This document shows, piece by piece, positions 36,643-46,443 of a stretch of 64,000 nt of DNA (its first letter is position 1; every line of letters begins with the position of its first letter). Source of the DNA: Ignavibacteria bacterium (GTDB lineage: Bacteria; Bacteroidota; Ignavibacteria; Kapaibacteriales; UBA4661); the NCBI GenBank assembly GCA_014654705.1, contig JACVZY010000081.1, positions 62,001 through 126,000 on the forward strand, written 5' to 3'. The notes beneath the pieces were generated by a model, which saw only the letters and a program-made list of their open reading frames with translations, was not told the DNA's origin and did no database searches. Both the position numbers and the translations under genes were made by a program.

Positions 36643-38652
36643 TTACTGATTCTTTTGTGGTTGTGGGGCAGTAGGCGACGTTTTAGTCTTCGCGGTGGGC
36701 AGCGTCGTGGTCGGTGTTGTTTTGGAAGAATCTTTGCCCGGTGTGCTTGGTTGAGCAGAAGCGGGCGGCTTTGTCGAGGGCTGAGAGGCAGGTACAGAGG
36801 GCTGTGCGGCAGGTTTTGTTCCTGCTGGAGTTGATGACACCGGTGCTTGCGAAGGCGTAGTCTTTGCGGATGATGACGGTGGTACTTTCGCTGTCGGGGC
36901 GGCTTTGGGAGCGCTCGGCGGCGGCACATCTTCTGCTTTACGGAAGAAGGAAATGTCCGCACGGCGATTGCGTGAGCGTCCATCGGGTGTGATATTATTG
37001 GCAACGGGTTCTTCTTCGCCAAAAAACTTGAGTGCGAGGCGTTTGCGCTCACAGCCAAGCGACCAGAGATAATCCACCACCGCATTCACACGGCGCTGCG
37101 ACAGTCGTAGATTGTACTCGTACGAGCCTCTATCATCGGCGAAGCCCGAAATTTCGGCTTGGTAGCCGGGATTTGCTTTCAAAAATTCCCACGCTTTGTC
37201 GAGTTCATCCAGAAATTTTTCTTCAATCGAAAAATCATCCGAGTTGAAATAAATCGTGCCGATTTTCGGTGCAATACCGCTTCCGGTCGTCTTTGCAGCA
37301 ACAGTTCCGGTGGTAACAATTTTCGTTTTCGGCACACGCGGCGGCACGGCATCCAGTTCAATATCAAGGGTAAAAACGCCACCTTGCGTATTTTCAGCAT
37401 TCAGAGTAAATTCTTTATTCACGCCTTTGTGCTTACTGGCTGAAGCCGAAAGAATATACTTTTTATTGGGCTTCAGGACGGCGGTGTACTCGCCCGTAAC
37501 CGTGTTGCTGCGGGCACTGAGGGAATACATCTGGCTGGATGCAACTGCATCTTCCATGCCGGTTGCCGGCACTTCGCTAATGTCAAGGGAGGATTCAAGT
37601 GGTGCACCAGTGGCTTTGCTGCGGACTTTGCCGGAAATAAGGACAATTGGTGCGGGCTTTAGTTCACGGGATTCCACCGACGAGAGGTCGGCTGTGTAGA
37701 TGTCGCCGTCGCGCACAAAATACGCTTCTTTGCCGTCGGCGCTTATGACAAAGCCGTAGTCGTCGCCTTTGGTGTTGAAGGGTTCGCCGAGGTTGTAGAG
37801 CGCTCCGACTGTACCGTCATCGTTCAGAGTTGCTTTGAAAATATCCAAGCCCCCCAGTCCACCATAGCCGTTTGACGAGAAATAGAGCGTCTTGCCGTCT
37901 GCGGCTATAAAAACGGAACGTTCATTTTTAGGCGTGCTTACCTCTAGCTTTTCCACTTGCGAAAATGAGCCGTCAATAAAACGTTTTGCGTAGTAGAGGT
38001 CGTGCTGGGTTTTCGGGTTAAGGTCTTTGCCGCAGGTGAAAACAAAGAGATTGCCAGTCGGAGACATCGAAGAGCCGTCTGTGGCTATGGAGCCGTTATT
38101 ATCACGACTTTGTCCTACAAAAAAAGCGGTGATTGTGCCGCCTAAGCCCGTAAGATTCTCCCATTTTTTACCGTGAAGTTCCGCCGTGAAATAGGGACCA
38201 CCCAAGCCTTCCCAGCCATTCCGAAAACTTTGAAAGAAAACGTTTTGCCCATCGGGAGTAATATTCGGCTCATCTTCGCCAAAAGCAGAATTAATCGTCT
38301 CGGGAAGCGGTGTGGGGCGCTGCCAAACGCCATCTTTGCGCTCGGCGTACCAGATGTCGCGGTCGTTGCTATTTAGCTTATCGTCGAATTGCGACCACGG
38401 CTGTCCCCCGCGCTCAGTCATAAAATACAGAAATCGCCCTGTGGGTGAAAGGGTGATGCTTGCTTCTTTGAAGGGCGAGGAGAGTGCTTCTGCCTTACTG
38501 ACGGTGATGCCTTGAAGCTGAAGCATTTTTGCAGTGAGCTTTTTCTTCGGTTGTGCCGCGAGGTGATAGGTAGAAGCAGCGACAACCCATACCAAAAGAA
38601 TAGTAAACGAGAGCGTAAGAGGTACACGCCGCAATGCAGCAGAAAAGAGCAT
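36643..38652 (-). CDS. OmpA-family protein with PD40 repeats and Pro/Ser/Thr-rich tail
   Basis: A 669-residue envelope protein (685 if started at 38700; the ATG at 38652 places the signal peptide at the N-terminus and is preferred). Residue numbers here count from that ATG. After the signal peptide (~1-33, ending LAAQ), residues ~60-330 are PD40/WD40-like propeller repeats (DEPNITPDGQNVFFQS; SVFIAADGKTLYFSSNG; YGFVISADGKEAYFV). Residues ~335-440 are a carboxypeptidase-regulatory-like domain. Residues ~455-570 are the peptidoglycan-binding OmpA domain (IYFNSDDFSI; ISGFADDRGSYEYNLRLSQRR; RSRNRRADI). A ~100-residue Pro/Ser/Thr/Lys-rich tail follows, an unusual placement because OmpA domains normally end the protein. 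PD40-OmpA proteins are common in Bacteroidota, some linked to T9SS or gliding (PorE-like); that link is not shown here. Confidence 0.88.
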   Translation of the reverse strand: MLFSAALRRVPLTLSFTILLVWVVAASTYHLAAQPKKKLTAKMLQLQGITVSKAEALSSPFKEASITLSPTGRFLYFMTERGGQPWSQFDDKLNSNDRDIWYAERKDGVWQRPTPLPETINSAFGEDEPNITPDGQNVFFQSFRNGWEGLGGPYFTAELHGKKWENLTGLGGTITAFFVGQSRDNNGSIATDGSSMSPTGNLFVFTCGKDLNPKTQHDLYYAKRFIDGSFSQVEKLEVSTPKNERSVFIAADGKTLYFSSNGYGGLGGLDIFKATLNDDGTVGALYNLGEPFNTKGDDYGFVISADGKEAYFVRDGDIYTADLSSVESRELKPAPIVLISGKVRSKATGAPLESSLDISEVPATGMEDAVASSQMYSLSARSNTVTGEYTAVLKPNKKYILSASASKHKGVNKEFTLNAENTQGGVFTLDIELDAVPPRVPKTKIVTTGTVAAKTTGSGIAPKIGTIYFNSDDFSIEEKFLDELDKAWEFLKANPGYQAEISGFADDRGSYEYNLRLSQRRVNAVVDYLWSLGCERKRLALKFFGEEEPVANNITPDGRSRNRRADISFFRKAEDVPPPSAPKAAPTAKVPPSSSAKTTPSQAPVSSTPAGTKPAAQPSVPASQPSTKPPASAQPSTPGKDSSKTTPTTTLPTAKTKTSPTAPQPQKNQ

Positions 38653-38700
38653 ACGATTTTGGGAGCTTGTGAGACTGGGAGAATTACAGACACCACACAT

Positions 38701-38985
38701 TATGACGTTGGGTGCAGGTTTCTCTCACAGCCGAGAAAGAGCGCTATCAAACAAACCAAGCTACTAAAATGCACGTTTTTTCTGAGATGTGGAATAACTT
38801 TTTGTCGTGCATAATCGGATAGGGTGAATTTGTGCAAAAAAAGCATACAAATTCGTGGTTTAGCGTATAGCATGGTAAGGTTTTATCGGTTAAAAACTTC
38901 TGTCCTTCGTGAAAAAAGCGTATTTTAGCGACTGCACCAATGAAAACTTGAAAACTAACCGATTTTCTCAGCAATTTTTTATATC
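38701..38985. other. Divergent intergenic region between the OmpA/PD40 gene and glyA
   Basis: 285 bp (333 bp if the OmpA gene starts at 38652). AT-rich. TATTTTAG at 38921-38928 is one base from the TAnnTTTG -7 consensus, 58 bp before the glyA ATG, but lacks a matching -33 box. No gene or structured element seen. Confidence 0.5.
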
Positions 38986-40437
38986 ATGTACAATCACATC
39001 AAAACCCAAGACCCTGAGCTTTTTTGCGCGTTGGAAGGCGAATATGAACGCCAAAGCGACAAATTGGAACTTATCGCCAGCGAAAATTATACTTCTCCCG
39101 CCGTACTGGAAGCGCAAGGCTCGCTCATGACCAACAAATACGCCGAAGGCTATCCCGGCAAGCGCTATTATGGTGGTTGCGAGTGGGTGGACGTAGCGGA
39201 AAATCTTGCAATTGACCGCGCAAAAGCACTTTTCGGCGCAGAATATGCGAACGTGCAGCCGAATAGCGGCTCGACGGCGAATATGGCTGTCTATTACAGC
39301 TTCATCAAGTTTGGTGATACCGTCCTCGGCATGGATTTGTCGCACGGCGGTCACTTGACGCATGGCTCTGCAGTGAATTTTTCGGGCAAGTTTTACAATT
39401 TTGTTCCTTACGGACTCAACAAAGAAACCGAACAGATTGATTACAATGTTGTGGCTGACCTTGCGAAAAAGAACAAGCCGAAAATGATTACGGTTGGCGC
39501 GTCGGCATACTCACGCAACATTGATTACAAGGCGTTCCGTGAGATTGCTGATTCGGTCGGCGCATTCTTGTTTGCTGACATTGCGCATCCGGCTGGTTTG
39601 ATTGCGAAGGGACATTTGGACACGCCAATTCCTCACGCCCACGTGGTAGCTTCCACGACGCACAAAACCTTGCGTGGACCGCGCTCTGGTGTAATCTTTC
39701 TCGGCAAAGACTTTGAAAATCCGTTTGGGCTGACTGCGCCAAAGTCCGGCAGAACCAAGATGATGAGCGAAGTAATTGACTCGTGGGTCATGCCCGGCAT
39801 TCAAGGTGGACCGCTCATGCACGTTATCGCGGCGAAAGCTGTTGCTTTCAAAGAAGCATTGACTGACGATTTCAAAGAATATACTGCGCAAATCATCCGC
39901 AATTCGCAAGCGCTTGCTACCGCGCTCACCTCCCGCGGCTACAAAATCATTTCCGGTGGTACGGACAACCACTGTATGCTCGTGGACTTGCGCAACAAAG
40001 GCGTAACGGGCAAGCAAGCCGAAATCGCGTTGGACGCAGCGGGAATTACCTGCAACAAAAACATGGTTCCCTACGACGACCAGCCGGCGCTTGTTACATC
40101 GGGTATTCGCCTAGGTACAGCTGCCATCACCACGCGCGGTATGATGCAAAGCGACATGGAGACGATTGCCGGACTAATTGACCGCGTTATCGTTGCCACG
40201 AGCGACGAAGCAAATCTGAAAGCCGTCAAAAACGACGTAAAAGCGCTCTGCGCCGGATTCCCGCTCACGTCGGAACTTCCTCACATCAACAAAAGCGGCA
40301 ATGGCTTTTTGAGTGGTAATCCGATGCTCCAAAGTGGCATAGATCGCTTGCAAACAGGCGCAGCAGTTGCAGCCGAAACTGCAGGAAGTTTGCTGGAAAA
40401 ACTCGGTGGCGAACTCAAAACGGCGTTTAAGAAATAA
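38986..40437 (+). CDS. glyA: Serine hydroxymethyltransferase
   Basis: A 483-residue cytoplasmic PLP enzyme that interconverts serine and glycine with tetrahydrofolate, supplying one-carbon units. Diagnostic motifs are clear: [18 protein letters not shown] near the N-terminus, [15 protein letters not shown], the substrate-binding block [15 protein letters not shown], and the PLP-lysine segment [13 protein letters not shown]. The GPR segment is followed by a longer insert than in Escherichia coli (residues ~248-265), and a ~45-residue C-terminal extension (after [10 protein letters not shown], ending [15 protein letters not shown]) goes beyond the usual 415-440 residues. It is monocistronic, with a hairpin terminator downstream. 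Assignment is certain. Confidence 0.98.
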   Translation: MYNHIKTQDPELFCALEGEYERQSDKLELIASENYTSPAVLEAQGSLMTNKYAEGYPGKRYYGGCEWVDVAENLAIDRAKALFGAEYANVQPNSGSTANMAVYYSFIKFGDTVLGMDLSHGGHLTHGSAVNFSGKFYNFVPYGLNKETEQIDYNVVADLAKKNKPKMITVGASAYSRNIDYKAFREIADSVGAFLFADIAHPAGLIAKGHLDTPIPHAHVVASTTHKTLRGPRSGVIFLGKDFENPFGLTAPKSGRTKMMSEVIDSWVMPGIQGGPLMHVIAAKAVAFKEALTDDFKEYTAQIIRNSQALATALTSRGYKIISGGTDNHCMLVDLRNKGVTGKQAEIALDAAGITCNKNMVPYDDQPALVTSGIRLGTAAITTRGMMQSDMETIAGLIDRVIVATSDEANLKAVKNDVKALCAGFPLTSELPHINKSGNGFLSGNPMLQSGIDRLQTGAAVAAETAGSLLEKLGGELKTAFKK

Positions 40438-40481
40438 ATAGTAGTCTCGGCTTTGCAGCAAAGGTCGTAACTATGAAGGAC

Positions 40482-40521
40482 AAGAGGCAACTGTTTTAGG
40501 AAATGAAAGCAGTTGCCTTTT
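40482..40521 (+). terminator. Terminator after glyA
   Basis: AAGAGGCAACTG pairs with CAGTTGCCTTTT (12 pairs, one G-T) across a 16-nt loop; the T run is short, so efficiency is uncertain. Confidence 0.65.
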
Positions 40522-40653
40522 GCATTTATGGGAAATGTCGTAGTTTTGTGCCTTGCCGCTAGCCTCTCATCTGTTCATATTGTGTTTTTTTAAGCAAAAA
40601 TTTACAAGGTTATTACACCAATTTTTCTTTATCCTCTCTTCCGGGACGATTCT

Positions 40654-43600
40654 ATGACACTTCTTCGTACAACTTTTCTTTTTTGTGCCATATTTCTTAC
40701 GCCATTTATCTTTTCGCTTGCTCTCAATGCCCAGCAAGCCTCTTTTCGGGGTAAAGTTGTCGATAAACGCACCGGTGAAGTTATCTCCGGCGCTCGCGTG
40801 GTGCTGACAGCAGAAGGCACAAGCCGCGAGGCAATAGGTAAAATCTCGCTCCGCGACGGCTCATTTGAATTTTTGGAGGTCAAGCCTGCTCAATACCGCA
40901 TTACCGTCTCTGCGCCGCTCTACAAGACGCTTTCCCGCACAGAATCCATCGGCGAAACAATGACATCGGTCGAACCGGAACCAACTGTTTTTGCGCTGGT
41001 GCAGGATGTTCGCGGCTTGGAGGAAGTGGTCGTAACGGGCGTTGCCTCGCGGACGCAGAAGAGCGTTGCCGAAATTGCTGTATCCCGCGTGGATGCTGCC
41101 GCGCTTACGGAAGCCAATACCTATCAAGACCTGACGCAACTTTTAACGGGCAAGGTCGCTGGAGTAAGCGTTGCGCCTGCTTCGGGCAATGTTGGCGGCG
41201 GTGTGCGCTTTAATGTGCGCTCCGGTGGTGGGCTGTATGGCACCGGGCAGCCAGTGATTTTTGTGGATGGTGTGCGCATGGACAATACCGAACTTGGCTA
41301 TTTTGCAGGCGGGCAGCGTGCTTCCACGCTTGCCGACCTCAATCCCGAGGATATCCAAAGTATTGAAATTCTGAAGGGTCCCGCTTCGTCCGCTCTCTAC
41401 GGCACAAGCGGATCGAATGGCGTGGTACTTATCAAAACCAAACTCGGTTCGCGAAAAGCCGCTTTGAATAAGTTTACCGTCGAAGCTAAAGTTATTGCGG
41501 GCTGGAACGAACCGTCGCGTCTTTACACCGAGCAGCAAGCGCTCTCCTACCGCGAGGCAAATGCATTGCTTCGGCGCGGCAATCTCGCGCAGTACAGCGT
41601 GGGATTGAGTGGTAATGCGGGCTTTGTGAATTATTATGCTTCGGTTGACCGCCGAGCCGAGCAAGGCATTATCGCTCAGAATGGGCTAGAACGCACATCG
41701 TTTCGAGCAAATATTGAAGCCTTTCCAAGCGAAATATTGTCCGTTAAGCTCAACACGAATTTTGTGAGCAGTTCCGTTCTGACCCCGCAGAACGACGATA
41801 ATGTCTATGGTTTGCTTAATAACACACTGGGATTTCGCCCCGAAAATGTCTATTCTAATGCCTTCGGCAGTGTTCGCCTTGCCAATGCACAACGCGCAGT
41901 GGAAAGTATCGAAAATTCAACCCAAACGCAGCGATTTATTGCATCGGCAGAAGTTCTCTTGAAGCCGTTTGCGGGTTTGACCCTGCGCGGTGTGGCTGGG
42001 TATGACGGCGCGAACAATCAACTTCGTGAGGTGCTGCCAAGCTCGTACCCTTACATCCGCATCACCAACGGGCGGCGCTCGCTGGAACAACGTCGCTTGG
42101 AGCAGTTTACCGTTGACCTGAACGCCGCGTATAATACGGCAATCACGGAGGATATTCAATCTACGACGATTGTCGGGACGCAACTTTTTGCCCGCACAAG
42201 CACGGGGTTTGATTTTGCGGCACAAGATTTTGCTTCTAATCTCATTGAAGACGCAGAAGCCGCACGGAATCTTATTTCTGCCAATGAATCGTTCCGTGAA
42301 GACCGTGAAGCGGGCGTGTATGTGCAGGAGGAATTGAACTACAAAAGCACGTATTTCCTCTCGTTTGGCGTTCGCAATGATTACGCCAGTTCGGTGGGAC
42401 CCGAAGCACCGACAATTTTTTACCCACGTGCCAGTGCTGCTGCGCGTTTGGACAAATTAGGCTTTTTACCCGAAGCAATCAATCTGGCAAAAGTGCGCAT
42501 TGCCTATGGGCAGTCCGGGCAGCTGCCGTCATCGCTGGATGGAGTGGCGCGGTATTGGGGAAGCATTCAGTCGGGATACGGCGTGGGCGCTCTTGTGCAG
42601 CGCATTGGCAATCCTGCCATTCAGCCGGAACGTATTGCCGAATTGGAGTTTGGAGCGGAAATGGAGTGGGAAAATAGCTACGGCTTTGATATTACCTACT
42701 ATCAGCAAAACGCCACTAATTCGATTGTTGATTTTTTTAATTCGCCTTCAACAGGGCTGACGGTATCAAGTTTTCCTCGCAACGTGGGGCGTATTCGCGG
42801 GTGGGGCTTGGAATCCAGCTTGTATGCGACTCCACTTCGTACCGGCAGCACGGAACTTCGTCTGAATGCCATTATCAATTATGCCGACAATGTGGTGGAA
42901 GATATCGGTGGTGTAGCGCCATTGTTTGCGGGTGTGGGGCGAAATGTGATTACTCCGGGACAACGGCGTTCAGCATTTTACTTGTTCCGCGTTCTGGAGC
43001 CGCGTTATTTGGCGGATAGCAGTTATGACTACGCACGAGGACCGAGAATTGATTCTGTGCGCTCGTACACTGGAACGCCTGTTCCCATTGTAACGGGTTC
43101 GCTTGCTGTCTCGTTTCGCTTTTTGAATGATGTTACGTTCTCTATAATGGCTGAAACAGCGCTTGGACACTCGCTCTACAACAATACACGAATGCTTTCG
43201 ACGAATCCGGCACGAGGCAATAACCTTGAGTACAACACGCTCGCAACCCAGTTAGGGCTTCCGGGCAATACCGCACAGCCTGCATCAATTCGGGTGTTGC
43301 CTGCGGTGGAAGGCGTACAGCGACTTGCGCCGAATACGCCGGAATACCGCTTGGCGGCACAAAAATTTGCGCTGCTTGACCATCGTCAGTTCTACAACGG
43401 CGTAGAACCCGCCGATTGGGTACGTTTGCGTGAGGTGAGTTTGAGCTATAATGCCACAAATTTCTTGCGCGGTCTCATGGGAAATGAAGCGCTCAAAAGC
43501 CTGATACTCACTGCCGCAGCAAGAAATGTGGCGCTCTGGACGCGCTATTCCGGCGTGGACGTGGAAGTCTCACGGGATGGCTCGCGGAGCATATCGCGCG

Positions 43601-43665
43601 GGCTGGACAATTATACGCTTGAGCAACCGCGCGTTTTCAATTTTTCTCTTTCGGTCGGATTCTAA
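40654..43665 (+). CDS. SusC/RagA-family TonB-dependent receptor
   Basis: A 1003-residue outer-membrane importer. A signal peptide (residues 1-26, ending NAQ) is followed by a carboxypeptidase-regulatory-like domain (~28-110; GKVVDKRTGEVISGARVVLT), then a TonB-box-like segment EEVVVTGVASRTQKS. The plug domain follows (~135-265) with the SusC hallmarks LTGKVAGVSV, VIFVDGVRMDN and IEILKGPASSALYGTSGSNG. The rest is the beta-barrel, ending FNFSLSVGF. The next gene, 23 bp away, encodes the SusD-like lipoprotein that forms the lid of this transporter. No polysaccharide-degrading enzyme, sulfatase or regulator adjoins the pair, so the substrate could be an oligosaccharide, peptide or other polymer fragment. 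Assignment is strong. Confidence 0.95.
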   Translation: MTLLRTTFLFCAIFLTPFIFSLALNAQQASFRGKVVDKRTGEVISGARVVLTAEGTSREAIGKISLRDGSFEFLEVKPAQYRITVSAPLYKTLSRTESIGETMTSVEPEPTVFALVQDVRGLEEVVVTGVASRTQKSVAEIAVSRVDAAALTEANTYQDLTQLLTGKVAGVSVAPASGNVGGGVRFNVRSGGGLYGTGQPVIFVDGVRMDNTELGYFAGGQRASTLADLNPEDIQSIEILKGPASSALYGTSGSNGVVLIKTKLGSRKAALNKFTVEAKVIAGWNEPSRLYTEQQALSYREANALLRRGNLAQYSVGLSGNAGFVNYYASVDRRAEQGIIAQNGLERTSFRANIEAFPSEILSVKLNTNFVSSSVLTPQNDDNVYGLLNNTLGFRPENVYSNAFGSVRLANAQRAVESIENSTQTQRFIASAEVLLKPFAGLTLRGVAGYDGANNQLREVLPSSYPYIRITNGRRSLEQRRLEQFTVDLNAAYNTAITEDIQSTTIVGTQLFARTSTGFDFAAQDFASNLIEDAEAARNLISANESFREDREAGVYVQEELNYKSTYFLSFGVRNDYASSVGPEAPTIFYPRASAAARLDKLGFLPEAINLAKVRIAYGQSGQLPSSLDGVARYWGSIQSGYGVGALVQRIGNPAIQPERIAELEFGAEMEWENSYGFDITYYQQNATNSIVDFFNSPSTGLTVSSFPRNVGRIRGWGLESSLYATPLRTGSTELRLNAIINYADNVVEDIGGVAPLFAGVGRNVITPGQRRSAFYLFRVLEPRYLADSSYDYARGPRIDSVRSYTGTPVPIVTGSLAVSFRFLNDVTFSIMAETALGHSLYNNTRMLSTNPARGNNLEYNTLATQLGLPGNTAQPASIRVLPAVEGVQRLAPNTPEYRLAAQKFALLDHRQFYNGVEPADWVRLREVSLSYNATNFLRGLMGNEALKSLILTAAARNVALWTRYSGVDVEVSRDGSRSISRGLDNYTLEQPRVFNFSLSVGF

Positions 43666-43688
43666 ATCTGCAATTACAAGGAATTATC

Positions 43689-44921
43689 ATGCAACGTTTT
43701 ATACTTCTCTCTTTTATCGCGCTTTGCTGCGCATCCTGCTCCGGCTTCGTGCAGGACATTCGCCGTCCTATTGACCTCATTCCGGATGCGTCGCTGAGTG
43801 ACGAATCGCAAGCGGATTTTCTTATTCGCGGCGTACAAGCACAGTTTTCGGAGTCATACTCGGATGCAGCGCTCTATGCGGGTGGGCTGTCGGACGAGTT
43901 GTTTTTTGATGCTCGTACGGGTGCGGGCGGGTTGGTGGTGTATGAAGAGGTCGATAACGCACTGACGATAGACCGCTCCAATACAACGCTTGTTACGGTG
44001 CAGAATCGTCTCGGGCGGTACCGATTTCATGCGGACGACCTTGCGCAACGTGCCGGTAAAGTTTCGTTTTCGCAGGATTCATCGCGTCGCCGTATAGCAT
44101 TTCAGGGCAATTTTCATGGTGCTGTTGCCCGCTATTTCTATGCGGCATATGTGGGAATCAATAAGCAGCAAGGCGGCGGAGTGATTGACAACGGCGCATT
44201 TATCCCTTCAACAGCGATGAATGATTCTGCGTTGGCAAAACTCGCCCTTGCCACACAGAACGTTACCTCGCCCTATGAAGCACGTCTTGTGCAGACGCTT
44301 ACGGCACGTATTCACCTTATGGAAGGGCGTTTTGCCGAAGCACAGCAGGCAGCGCAAAACGGTCTTCGCAAAGGAGATGCACCTTTTCAAGCGTTGTTTA
44401 ACTTGCTATCGTCAAATCAACTGTGGCTTAATGCGGGTTTGGGGCGAAATGTCTATATTCCTGCACGAAGATTCGATACGCTCTATCTCCGCCAAGACCC
44501 GCTTGATACAGTACGCATCAAGTTACGAGGTCCCACAACCCGCTCCGGCTTTACGTTTTACACGCAGACCAAATATGCCGCCCAAGATTCGCCGATGCCG
44601 TTTTTGACATGGCAGGAAAATGAACTAATGCTGGCAGAATGTGAATTACGCCTTGCTAGTAACGCTACTTCGGCGCTCGCCCGCATCAATGGTGTACGCA
44701 CGTCATACACAGGGCTTCGTGCTCTGGCTGCGGGAACATCCCCAACGCTTGACCTCATCTACGCCGAGCGCGATAAGGAACTCTTTCTCACAGGCTTGCG
44801 ATTGATTGACCAGCGCCGTTCTAATCGCTGGCATTTGCGTCCCGATACATGGCGATATATGCCAATTGTGCAGCCGGAGATAAACAATAATCCTAATTTG
44901 CCGCCGCTGGTGAGGGACTAG
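43689..44921 (+). CDS. SusD/RagB-family nutrient-binding lipoprotein
   Basis: A 410-residue surface lipoprotein that captures substrate for the SusC receptor. The signal sequence ends in CASC around residue 17-18, a lipobox-like site, followed by SGFVQDIRRPIDLIPD. The helical TPR-like core shows family features: GVQAQFSESYSDAALYAGGLSDELFF near the start and, near the C-terminus, FLTWQENELMLAECELRL and LIYAERDKELFLTGLRLIDQRR (the RagB/SusD C-terminal signature). At 410 residues it is shorter than the usual 480-600, mainly in the middle loops, so the binding surface may be reduced. It is the last gene before a region of repeated hairpins at 45.0 kb. Confidence 0.93.
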   Translation: MQRFILLSFIALCCASCSGFVQDIRRPIDLIPDASLSDESQADFLIRGVQAQFSESYSDAALYAGGLSDELFFDARTGAGGLVVYEEVDNALTIDRSNTTLVTVQNRLGRYRFHADDLAQRAGKVSFSQDSSRRRIAFQGNFHGAVARYFYAAYVGINKQQGGGVIDNGAFIPSTAMNDSALAKLALATQNVTSPYEARLVQTLTARIHLMEGRFAEAQQAAQNGLRKGDAPFQALFNLLSSNQLWLNAGLGRNVYIPARRFDTLYLRQDPLDTVRIKLRGPTTRSGFTFYTQTKYAAQDSPMPFLTWQENELMLAECELRLASNATSALARINGVRTSYTGLRALAAGTSPTLDLIYAERDKELFLTGLRLIDQRRSNRWHLRPDTWRYMPIVQPEINNNPNLPPLVRD

Positions 44922-45031
44922 AATAAACAGAATGTCCGTTTTTATCGGAGCAGTGATTCTAATTGGTTTTAGTTAGACAGATATTTTTGCTTTATTATCT
45001 CCGTCACACACGTAACAAAGTGGCTTTGGTT

Positions 45032-45080
45032 CCCCTTGCCCGTGACCATGAGCAAGGCAAGGGGTAGAAAACCCCTTGCC
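45032..45080. repeat. Three-part inverted repeat forming two alternative hairpins
   Basis: CCCCTTGCC (45032-45040), GGCAAGGGG (45056-45064) and CCCCTTGCC (45072-45080). The middle element can pair with either flank (loops of 15 nt and 7 nt), so the two hairpins exclude each other. It lies between the SusD stop and the convergent propeller gene, with no T run. Confidence 0.8.
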
Positions 45081-45159
45081 GCAAAGAGCGCTTTATTACT
45101 TGCGTTTGAGCTAGTCGCATTTATGCTTCCAACTGAATCCAAATTAGAACCAACTATTC

Positions 45160-46443
45160 CTATTGATGAACCAAGCTCTTCCTTAAAACACCTGTCGAAG
45201 TAGTGAGTTGGTAATGATACACACCAATAGGTAATCCTTGTAGGTCAACGTTGAGCAGATGTGCGCCCGCCTGCAGGACTTCATTCTCAAGGACACTTTT
45301 CACCGTGCGTCCAAGTGCATCAACGACGACAAGACGAATTGTTTCCGGCTTCTGGAGACTGAGTGGAATAGTTGTTGTGCCACCACGAGTAGGGTTCGGA
45401 TAATTTTGCCCTAAAACTACGGTTGATATATTTTTTGAGTCGTTGACGCTAGTAGTCGTAAACGAGAATGCCCATACGCCTTTTGTTGCTGAAAGAGAAG
45501 CAAGTAGTTTGTTGTTATGAACAAAAAGCGCAGAGACGAAATCGCCACTTGTCGGTAAATTTTCGGTTAATGAAAGCCACCAATTACCGGAATCGCTCAT
45601 AAATACTCCCTCACCGTCCACTGAGGCGCACACCACACCGTTGACCATTGTAACAACATCCACGTATTTTCCTTGTAATCCAAACTTACTCCACGTTTCT
45701 CCAAGCGTCGTTGAGATATAAACACCATTACTCGTTCCAGCAAGAATGATATCTCCAGCTACCGCCAGCGACGACACGTTTTGAGCATCGGCAATGCGTC
45801 TATCTTGCCAAGTTTTACCCAAGTCTGTGCTGACATAGATATTACCACGTCTTGTGCCGCTATTGGTAGAGGCAATAATCAACGCATTAGAAGCGGTTTT
45901 CTTGAATGAAAGAATTTCTGGTATTGCCGTTGGAATACCTGTACCTCTCCGTACCCAATTTGCTTTGCTGACGGATGTTGTGTAAATACCACCATCCTGC
46001 AAGCCGACGTTCGATTCTACGGCAGCGTAGAGCACATCGCCGATTTGCTGAATTCCTGCAACAAATGATTGTGTCTGAAATCCTTCATTAAATGTCTTCC
46101 ACGTTGTGCCACCGTCAAGGCTTTGGCACACGCCACCACCACGTATTCCAGCCCAGAGAGTATTACCGTTAGAAAGCAAAGAACTGAAATCGTAGGTCAT
46201 CTCAAACAGTCCCGTTTGCTGAATTTGCCACGACTGTCCGCCATTTGAACTTACCCACAGCCCTGTGTTTTCGGTACCTGCAAAAAGACGATTGCCGTGT
46301 TGAGCAAAGGTAAATACTCTATCTGCTGGGGAGGACACTGGTCGCCACCGCTCGGATTCTGCTTGTTGGGCTTTAACGGAAGTATTTGCTATAAAGCCAA
46401 GTGCAAAATATGTAGCAATAATTGCTATTCTCAACGCCTGCAT
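45160..46443 (-). CDS. Secreted BNR/YCF48-like beta-propeller protein with T9SS signal
   Basis: A 427-residue exported protein. Start chosen at 46443 because it opens a signal peptide (ending VKAQQ at ~26); an upstream ATG at 46506 adds 21 unlikely residues. Residues ~30-335 hold repeated Asp-box-like blades (WVSSNGGQSWQIQQTGL; CQSLDGGTTWKTFNEGF; YVSTDLGKTWQDRR; YISTTLGETWSKFG), the pattern of sialidase/BNR and YCF48 propellers. No sialidase catalytic residues are apparent, so binding rather than hydrolysis is likelier. The last ~75 residues are a T9SS sorting region (LGQNYPNPTRGGTT; GVYHYQLTTSTGV). It is monocistronic and converges on the SusD gene. Confidence 0.85.
   Translation of the reverse strand: MQALRIAIIATYFALGFIANTSVKAQQAESERWRPVSSPADRVFTFAQHGNRLFAGTENTGLWVSSNGGQSWQIQQTGLFEMTYDFSSLLSNGNTLWAGIRGGGVCQSLDGGTTWKTFNEGFQTQSFVAGIQQIGDVLYAAVESNVGLQDGGIYTTSVSKANWVRRGTGIPTAIPEILSFKKTASNALIIASTNSGTRRGNIYVSTDLGKTWQDRRIADAQNVSSLAVAGDIILAGTSNGVYISTTLGETWSKFGLQGKYVDVVTMVNGVVCASVDGEGVFMSDSGNWWLSLTENLPTSGDFVSALFVHNNKLLASLSATKGVWAFSFTTTSVNDSKNISTVVLGQNYPNPTRGGTTTIPLSLQKPETIRLVVVDALGRTVKSVLENEVLQAGAHLLNVDLQGLPIGVYHYQLTTSTGVLRKSLVHQ

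Noticed and set aside
45048-45203. 51-codon plus-strand frame overlapping the triple hairpin
   Set aside because: It runs through the hairpin elements and into the end of the convergent gene; no supporting signal for translation.
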